DNA of 56,551 nt from a virus: positions 1-56,551 of the IMG/VR virus record IMGVR_UViG_3300021138_001866. The stretch is one strand, 5' to 3'. Position numbers and translations under genes: made by a program. Below the pieces are notes generated by a model. The model saw only the letters and a list, made by a program, of their open reading frames with translations. It was not told where the DNA came from and ran no database searches. This document shows positions 51,322 to 56,551 of this stretch, piece by piece. Numbering within the stretch: position 1 is the first letter of the stretch; each line of letters starts with the position of its first letter.

Positions 51322-52014
51322 TTAATGTAATTCAGACATTGGGATATGTTGTTTGATGCAACGTAGATCCCATAACACTTCTATAAATTGGTTGGCAAGA
51401 TTTTGAGCACGAGCTTGTACTTCTGGATCAACTACCAACTTTTCTAGTTCAGCACGACCTAAACTTGCATGAAATTTCTCATCTCGGGCAATTTCGGCAT
51501 ACTTTTCTGCGATTAACGCATTAGGAGCACACTCGGCCTGCATCACCCAGTTACGATGTGCCATACCTTCGGCAATGTATTGGTATACTGCTAGTGCAAG
51601 TGGATCTTCGCTACATTCAAAACGTTCTAATAATGTAGCAGGACGAATAGTTTCTTCATCATTATTTAATTGTGCTTGACGTATACCTTCTTCGATGGCA
51701 ACAATATTAATAGGCTCACCGGCCATGTCTTCGACAATTTCTTTTAAGAACCAAAAATGTTTAGCTTCATCATGTGCTTGTTTGCTTAACAAGAACATAT
51801 CTTCCGGGCTAGTGTCCATAGCACATTTAGAAACACGCTTAGCCAACTGTATACAATTGATACGTTCGTTAATCATACGACGACTAAAGTAACCGATCAT
51901 TTCTTCACGACTTGGGTTAGATTCGAAGTATGATTTTACACTCTGCTCATGAAACTGATATAATGGTTCGCAATCTTGTGCTAATTTTGCTGTAAATTCT
52001 TTTGCATTTAACAT
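51322..52014 (-). CDS. ferritin-like diiron protein (TenA/AurF-like oxidase)
   Basis: 230 aa, all-helical. Metal-ligand pattern: E50 (INERINCIQL), DEAKH at 82-86, E149 (YIAEGMAHRNW), DEKFH at 178-182, the E-ExxH-E-ExxH signature of ferritin-like diiron enzymes. Members hydroxylate, N-oxygenate or desaturate small molecules. The start overlaps the TRAP-like gene's stop, so the two are made together. Two paralogue groups exist with this fold (haem-oxygenase-like TenA and ferritin-like); the DExxH pairs favour the latter. Substrate unknown. Confidence 0.75.
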   Translation of the reverse strand: MLNAKEFTAKLAQDCEPLYQFHEQSVKSYFESNPSREEMIGYFSRRMINERINCIQLAKRVSKCAMDTSPEDMFLLSKQAHDEAKHFWFLKEIVEDMAGEPINIVAIEEGIRQAQLNNDEETIRPATLLERFECSEDPLALAVYQYIAEGMAHRNWVMQAECAPNALIAEKYAEIARDEKFHASLGRAELEKLVVDPEVQARAQNLANQFIEVLWDLRCIKQHIPMSELH

Positions 52015-52973
52015 TATTTTTTTCCTGCAATAATTTGATTTAATAGACCTGGACTAAAGTAACTATCTAATGCTGTATATAATCCTTTAGTAGCAGTAAC
52101 AAACTTTGCTTTTTCTTTACTGGTCATTTTGATTGTGGCAATACCCTGTTTAGTGGCCTGTGCTTCAACAATTAGGTTGTCTGCTAAACTATCTTCGCGT
52201 TCAATTTTAGCAGCTCTCATTGCAGCACAAGAAAATATTTGTTGTACTTCTTTGCCTAACGATTGCCATAGTTGTTCGTTTATAACTAAACTTGTTAAAA
52301 ACAAACTATGCTCGTTGTCATTGATGTAATTGGTATGCCGGTCTTGTTCTAGTATGAAATAACGTGTGTATGTTGTTTCGCCGCCGACAATGTCACCGCT
52401 GGCTAATTTTTTAGTAATATCTTCAATCATTACAGGAATTGGATTAGCACCAACAGCTTTGATAGTACCAATTGATACTGGATTATTAGTACAACTGAGA
52501 TTCAATCGATAAAAATCTTCTAATGTTTCAATTGCCTGTTTGCTTGGGATAATTTTAAAACCACCGCTATAAGTAAATGTTAATCCACGAATGTTGCTGT
52601 GTTCTGCAACCTTGGCCAATAAATGTTGTCCAATTGGGCCATCGATGATATTACTTGCTTCTGTGTGATCATTGAACAAAAATGGCATAGCCAAAGCATT
52701 AATATCTTTGTCAATTTTACCTAGCGTACTGGCATAAACAGTGGCTAAATCAATAGTACCGTTGTCAATTAAACTGATAATTTTTTCACGATCTGTGGTA
52801 TGATTTGTTAAATTTGTATGTGCTAATTCGTTCCACTCTTTGAGACTAACAACATTAATAGTGTATTGACCATTGGTTTCTGCGGCTACTTCTGCAGCAA
52901 AACTTTTAGCTGCTTTAATAAAAACATGGTATGGCTCGTGAGCTAGTACCCAGTTTAATGTAAATTTTTGCAT
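52014..52973 (-). CDS. TRAP DctP-type solute-binding protein without signal peptide
   Basis: 319 aa. Matches mature DctP proteins from the first strand: KFTLNWVLAHEPYHVFIKAAKSFAAEVAAETNGQY, IDNGTIDLATVYAS, INALAMPFLFND, GLTFTYSGGFKIIPSK, GDIVGGETTYTRYFI. The start at 52973 (GGGAG ahead) lies directly at mature-domain position 1 and nothing upstream encodes a signal peptide, so it stays in the cytoplasm. The usual Arg contact near residue 150 (R-x-P/K) is altered. It might bind a small acid substrate for the diiron enzyme encoded next. Confidence 0.75.
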   Translation of the reverse strand: MQKFTLNWVLAHEPYHVFIKAAKSFAAEVAAETNGQYTINVVSLKEWNELAHTNLTNHTTDREKIISLIDNGTIDLATVYASTLGKIDKDINALAMPFLFNDHTEASNIIDGPIGQHLLAKVAEHSNIRGLTFTYSGGFKIIPSKQAIETLEDFYRLNLSCTNNPVSIGTIKAVGANPIPVMIEDITKKLASGDIVGGETTYTRYFILEQDRHTNYINDNEHSLFLTSLVINEQLWQSLGKEVQQIFSCAAMRAAKIEREDSLADNLIVEAQATKQGIATIKMTSKEKAKFVTATKGLYTALDSYFSPGLLNQIIAGKK

Positions 52974-52975
52974 TA

Positions 52976-53134
52976 TTTCTCCCGAATTGGATAGTTATTT
53001 GATATATTTATTTATCAAAAACGCAGAGAGAAGGTTTCTGATTCAGGATTACCTTCAACCTGGTATAGACAGCCCATCCCCGGTTTCGTCTATAGCGGAT
53101 GCTGAATAACAACCTTGCGGTGCGGGGTCAGCAG
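52976..53134 (-). ncRNA. structured leader upstream of the TRAP-like/diiron operon
   Basis: On the minus strand two hairpins follow one another: TGCTGA/TCAGCA and ATAGAC/GTCTAT. The loop of the first has CCCCG, that of the second CGGGG, allowing a 5-bp loop-loop pairing. Then come AAGGT...ACCTT and a GATAAATA late-like box (53009-53016) before the start codon. Could be a cis-regulatory RNA for the operon or the 3' end of the phosphoesterase transcript. Confidence 0.4.
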
Positions 53135-53737
53135 TTACATAGCAGGACCGTTTCCATTACGGAAGCCAACAATACCGCCCTCTTCGGTAATCCTCTTTAA
53201 TACATCTTCAAAGAGAATCGGTGCGAAGTCTGGAGTTTGTTCAACACAGACACAGTGATATCTTGTATCAACTTCATCACTGTATAATGTCTCTCCGGTG
53301 CGAGCATCAACACCGCGAGCCTTCATAACTCTGTTAGCGTGAAGGTGTCCGTGAATATTCGTACCAAACCTACCAAGACTTGCTTCGTGTAGAGGAATGT
53401 GGGACAAGATAAGTCCGTTCATAACGTGGTAAGCACGTAGTTCACGAAAGTACTGTCTGTATTCATCATCACGGAAAATATCGTGGTTACCGCGGATAAG
53501 AACTTTATCCCCGTTAAGGCGAGCAAGGGTGCTCATAGCCCGACGGTTAATAACAACATCTCCGAGAAAATAAATTTTATCGTTCGGCTTTACACGCTCG
53601 TTATAGACTTTAACAAGGTGCTCGTCCATTTCCTCTGCGGTGTCCCACGGGCGAAGTTTTGTGCCATCGGCCCGGAGGAAACGGCATACCCCCTGGTGCC
53701 CAAAATGGGGATCTGAATAAAGAAAAACTGAAGGCAT
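53135..53737 (-). CDS. calcineurin-like metallophosphoesterase
   Basis: 200 aa from the ATG at 53737 (GGAG nearby). Metal-binding motifs in order: SDPHFGH (D-x-H), FLGDVV (G-D), IRGNHDIF (GNHD), LSHIPLH (H) and NIHGHLHANR (GHxH). This is the phosphodiesterase/phosphatase set seen in many phage enzymes. Composition is more GC-rich than its neighbours, suggesting recent transfer. It may cleave cyclic or RNA-linked phosphates. Confidence 0.9.
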   Translation of the reverse strand: MPSVFLYSDPHFGHQGVCRFLRADGTKLRPWDTAEEMDEHLVKVYNERVKPNDKIYFLGDVVINRRAMSTLARLNGDKVLIRGNHDIFRDDEYRQYFRELRAYHVMNGLILSHIPLHEASLGRFGTNIHGHLHANRVMKARGVDARTGETLYSDEVDTRYHCVCVEQTPDFAPILFEDVLKRITEEGGIVGFRNGNGPAM

Positions 53738-53753
53738 AATACATCTCCTAAAT

Positions 53754-53761
53754 GATAAATA
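53754..53761 (+). promoter_or_regulatory. possible late promoter box
   Basis: GATAAATA on the plus strand, 18 nt before the GIY-YIG gene. Confidence 0.4.
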
Positions 53762-53779
53762 ACTAAACAAAGGACAATT

Positions 53780-54436
53780 ATGATTGACGCTTATGTTTAT
53801 ACAATAACTAACAAAATTACCGGTGAGTTTTATCACGGGTATCGATACAGAAATCAAACTCTGGGTATTGTCCCAAACGATGATCTTTGGATCACTTATT
53901 TTACATCATCTAATAGAATTAAAAATGATATAAAAAAATACGGAAAAAATTCTTTTACTGCTACCATTATATACGAAAACACTGATTCTGTCAAGTGCTG
54001 GCAACAGGAGCAAATAACCATTAGACAGGACTGGGGAAACCCACTCTTACTAAATGGTAAGTATCACGATCCAGACTCTAATGTTGAGATATTCCGAAGG
54101 GTTAATATGCTCACCGAAGAATCCAGACTTAAAATGTCTATGGCCGGTAAAGGTCGTCCTAAATCTGAAGAGCATAAGAGAAAAATAGCACTGGCCAACA
54201 CCGGAAACATTGGCTCAGTGCAAAAATGTGCTAAAATTTCTGCGGCTAGGAAAGGTAAGCCTCCATCAAACAAAGGAGTTACTCCCCCTAAATATTCTTG
54301 CCCGCATTGTAATGTATTAGTATCAAACGGTAATCTTAATCGCTGGCACGGTAATAACTGTAAGTTGATTGATCCTAAAGGGCATGCCAAACGTACTATT
54401 CAAGTGGCCTCCATCAACCGGATACAGGAAGCATAA
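53780..54436 (+). CDS. GIY-YIG-type homing endonuclease with NUMOD repeats
   Basis: 218 aa. YVYTITNKITGEFYHGYRY (residues about 5-23) is a GIY-YIG variant, H-G-Y in place of I-G. The conserved Arg/Glu region may lie in the WITYFTSSNRIKNDIKKYG segment. Then NUMOD3-like repeats (TEESRLKMSMAGKGRPKSEEH, SAARKGKPPSNKG) and a C-terminal zinc-finger-like CPHCNVLVSNGNLNRWHG...C. AAAGGAC precedes the start. Free-standing mobile nuclease, convergent with the next gene. Confidence 0.75.
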   Translation: MIDAYVYTITNKITGEFYHGYRYRNQTLGIVPNDDLWITYFTSSNRIKNDIKKYGKNSFTATIIYENTDSVKCWQQEQITIRQDWGNPLLLNGKYHDPDSNVEIFRRVNMLTEESRLKMSMAGKGRPKSEEHKRKIALANTGNIGSVQKCAKISAARKGKPPSNKGVTPPKYSCPHCNVLVSNGNLNRWHGNNCKLIDPKGHAKRTIQVASINRIQEA

Positions 54437-54448
54437 GCGCCTCCTTTC

Positions 54449-55546
54449 TTAATTTAAAAAATGTTGATCTACTATTTCTTTGGTAACCGGAAATTGCTCA
54501 TGTATTATAACACTATTATCAATTTCTTGCAACACAGATAGTAAATGGCTGTATATGCTGTTGGCTACTGTAAAAAAATGCTGTCTATTGTGCTGTCTTA
54601 CTCTGACCGATTCGGCTGTGATGTTGTTTTTACACGTCATCATGGTGTTGGCCACTGCTGTACCTCTTTCAGGAGGCCATTTTACATTGTCATAGCTTTC
54701 ATCTATCCAATCACCAAAAGTTTGAAATCCCATGTTGCGTAACTGTGATAAGTATCCAGGACCACCATAGGCTATAAAAGGATGTCCTAACATTAGACTT
54801 TTATAGACTTTTTCTGTAGGAAAGAATTCTTCTTGCGAAGTTTCACTGACAATACTGACGTCGGTTAGATGATAGTGACTGGGGTAATAGGCATAAAATC
54901 TAAAATCGTAATGCACAAATGGATCTAACCAATCTTCTTTAGGGCCAAGTCCTGTAGAACTTTTACTGCCACGATAACTCCAAATACTAGATTCTAACAG
55001 TCCAGCAGTTCGAACCAGCTCAAATAAATGATCGCGCATACCACGTTGTTCGCCATTGAGAAATAAAAATTGATATGGCTTTGGGTCTGTGTCAATTTTG
55101 GTGTGCGTATAGGCCAAACGTGCTAGATTAAATTCATTGACCAACATCCAGGCAAAAAATTCAGGAAAATTGTAATTTTTTACAAATCCAGCAATATCTC
55201 GATCGCCATTTTTAATCAAATAACCTTCTACACCTTTTTCCGTAAGTTTTTGTCCAGTGGGATTGAAACTGGCACCCAAGGTGGCTTCACATTCGCTAGG
55301 ATAGTAAAACACCAGACGATTTTGATTGTGGCTGGCCTGTTCAATTAAGTCAATGGCCATGCTATGACCAGGGTCGTTAAATGGAGTTTCCATAACAAAA
55401 CAGTCGGTTATTACTGTTACTCCAGGGGGTATTTGATTTAGTGTAGTAACTACGTATTCTACACCTGACATGGTCAAGGTATTGTACAATAATTTAATCT
55501 GTCGTTCCACTGGACGAACACTGGGGTTGGCTAGGATATATAACAT
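54449..55546 (-). CDS. putative glycosyltransferase (GT10-like C-terminal block)
   Basis: 365 aa. No N-terminal signal. The C-terminal part VSIVSETSQEEFFPTEKVYKSLMLGHPFIAYGGPGYLS (about 230-268, in outline) matches the E-K-x-x-x-x-L-x-x-G-x-x-P-x-x-Y/F-x-x-P block of GT10/fucosyltransferase-like enzymes. A phage-typical FLFLNGEQRGMRDHLF near 165 recalls similar viral proteins. The stop/start of the upstream gene overlaps at 55546. Likely a surface-glycan transferase. Confidence 0.6.
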   Translation of the reverse strand: MLYILANPSVRPVERQIKLLYNTLTMSGVEYVVTTLNQIPPGVTVITDCFVMETPFNDPGHSMAIDLIEQASHNQNRLVFYYPSECEATLGASFNPTGQKLTEKGVEGYLIKNGDRDIAGFVKNYNFPEFFAWMLVNEFNLARLAYTHTKIDTDPKPYQFLFLNGEQRGMRDHLFELVRTAGLLESSIWSYRGSKSSTGLGPKEDWLDPFVHYDFRFYAYYPSHYHLTDVSIVSETSQEEFFPTEKVYKSLMLGHPFIAYGGPGYLSQLRNMGFQTFGDWIDESYDNVKWPPERGTAVANTMMTCKNNITAESVRVRQHNRQHFFTVANSIYSHLLSVLQEIDNSVIIHEQFPVTKEIVDQHFLN

Positions 55547-56412
55547 TAGATATTTTGTATGCGTTGATCAATTACTTTAGCGTAGTAGTCTATGTTGTCA
55601 ATTGATACTGGAACGTTCCAGCTTTTACTATCAACATTTAGACAGTTTAATCTGTGTATATTGATACTGTCTAGTTCTGATTCTAAAGAATTGTGTAGAT
55701 TAGGCCAAAATCGCTGTTGTTTTATTGTCTGTGTATCAGGCCTTAGGTGCATGACCCAATTGCCTAAAAATTGGTATTCGCTGAAATTTAATCCACCGTG
55801 TTCGGTCTGCGATCTTGATACTAACTGTTTTCTTAAGGCCACCATCCAAGGCTGACCAGAACGTGATTCAATCAGTGTCTTTAGTGCCTGCCAGTCGGTT
55901 TTTAATATCGGAAAAAATTCTGACACAAATACATTATTTGGGTGTTGTTCAATACCAGTAAGGTCCTGAAAACTTGATCCCCAACAACCGGGATTTTCAG
56001 TGTATTCATTGTCCAGGTACAATACCGGCAGACCGTTGACAAAATACTCATGCGGACGAATTCTGATGCTGTCGCAATCGGATATCACAACCTGTGTATC
56101 TTGACAGACATCTAAGGCCATAAACTTTAAAAATTGCTGTTTTATCCATGCAATATTTGGATCTGATAGCCAGGTTATAGTGTCAACTAACGACTCGCGA
56201 TTAAACTGCTCAACCAGCTCACTGTCGTGAACAAACTCAATGCGACTCATATCAATATTGTATCTATTGAATGCAGATCGGATATCTGCCTGAGGAGTGC
56301 AATGATGTATAATAGTTCGTTCAAATTCGGGTATTAAAAATCTATCGTATTTGAGACATAAAGTAGCATCGGGGATACGATTATTCCCAATAAACATTAA
56401 TCGAGTAGCCAT
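55546..56412 (-). CDS. GT-A-like glycosyltransferase, unassigned
   Basis: 288 aa. TQVVISDCDSIRIRPHEYF (about 105-123) has the D-x-D used by GT-A enzymes, and a following PVLYLDNEYTENPGCWGSS fits their acceptor region. WIKQQFLKFMALDVC just before it is common in DUF6492-like sugar transferases. The start at 56412 has no clear SD site. A TATAAATA box lies at 56418-56425, only 5 nt before the ATG. Confidence 0.55.
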   Translation of the reverse strand: MATRLMFIGNNRIPDATLCLKYDRFLIPEFERTIIHHCTPQADIRSAFNRYNIDMSRIEFVHDSELVEQFNRESLVDTITWLSDPNIAWIKQQFLKFMALDVCQDTQVVISDCDSIRIRPHEYFVNGLPVLYLDNEYTENPGCWGSSFQDLTGIEQHPNNVFVSEFFPILKTDWQALKTLIESRSGQPWMVALRKQLVSRSQTEHGGLNFSEYQFLGNWVMHLRPDTQTIKQQRFWPNLHNSLESELDSINIHRLNCLNVDSKSWNVPVSIDNIDYYAKVIDQRIQNI

Positions 56413-56417
56413 ATTGT

Positions 56418-56425
56418 TATTTATA
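56418..56425 (-). promoter_or_regulatory. late promoter box before the GT-A-like gene
   Basis: TATAAATA on the minus strand, between tRNA-Cys and the gene starting at 56412; it would give an almost leaderless mRNA. Confidence 0.4.
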
Positions 56426-56428
56426 TAG

Positions 56429-56506
56429 TGGAAGTACGGGAGAGATTCGAACTCTCGGTTGTTCAGCTTTGCAGGCTGTTGCTTTGGGCCACTCAGCCAC
56501 CGTACT
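56429..56506 (-). tRNA. tRNA-Cys(GCA)
   Basis: Acceptor AGTACGG/CCGTACT, anticodon arm ACAGC-CTGCAAA-GCTGA (anticodon GCA, first pair A-A), T-arm GAGAG-TTCGAAT-CTCTC, U73 as required for Cys, encoded CCA. Confidence 0.93.
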
Positions 56507-56508
56507 GT

Positions 56509-56551
56509 TGGCCTCCCCCCACGGAGTCGAACCGCGGCCCCGAGTTTTGGA
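56509..56551 (-). tRNA. partial tRNA, probably tRNA-Trp(CCA)
   Basis: The 3' part only: anticodon region CCAAAA, T-loop TTCGACT, acceptor strand ending GGGGGAG, G73 and CCA. The anticodon and G73 point to Trp. The 5' part lies beyond the window. Confidence 0.65.

Overview
The window is part of a large T4-like myovirus genome. It carries homologues of T4 replication and recombination genes: a gp41-type helicase, a gp61-type primase, UvsW, and a probable gp62 clamp-loader subunit. T4-type late promoters (TATAAATA or CATAAATA) recur before its genes, and early genes have host sigma70-like promoters with TTGACN and TATAAT boxes 17-18 bp apart. It also carries a tRNA array and several free-standing homing endonucleases. 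The auxiliary genes (Bug/TctC receptors, a Gcw_chp/TorF-type porin, GroES/GroEL) suggest a Gram-negative host, most likely a freshwater betaproteobacterium (Burkholderiales). The host call is inference. No IS element, CRISPR array or integrase was found.

Layout. (1) 1-9040, minus strand: small virion-associated proteins, two Pol-beta-like nucleotidyltransferases, a KWDG ligase-motif protein and a 746-aa repeat protein. Many begin with an MR-x-x-E peptide that resembles T4 capsid-targeting sequences. (2) 9065-13086: an overlapping operon of primase, radical SAM protein, DnaB-like helicase and SGNH protein. (3) 13139-15477: tail-fibre-like proteins. (4) 15513-27734: DNA metabolism (DnaE-like mini-protein, gp62-like, UvsW preceded by a HARP-like protein, AAA+ ATPase), small conserved genes, then GroEL/GroES. 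(5) 27827-41305: a surface-glycan island. Its minus half holds glycosyltransferases and an FkbM methyltransferase. Its mostly plus-strand half holds epimerases, an RfbH-like dehydrase, GT17, an HpcH aldolase, a dehydroquinate-synthase-like cyclase, an SDR and an acetolactate-synthase-like enzyme. (6) 41302-52973, minus: a host-interaction and metabolism island with a porin, a flavin halogenase-like protein, a tRNA/ncRNA locus, three PP-loop ATPase-like paralogues interleaved with two exported TctC receptors, a ferritin-like diiron protein and a TRAP-type binding protein without signal peptide. (7) 53135-56551: metallophosphoesterase, GIY-YIG endonuclease, two glycosyltransferase-like genes and the start of another tRNA cluster.

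The most unusual locus is 44440-45603. A sigma70-like promoter drives a roughly 280-nt RNA closed by a 17-bp helix. It is followed by the 5' half of a tRNA-Leu, an HNH gene with its own late promoter, a complete tRNA-Leu(UAG), and then the matching 3' half of the split tRNA-Leu. The second most unusual is the receptor/PP-loop/diiron island, which has no obvious described counterpart known to me. All function calls rest on reading the sequence; no database search was run.
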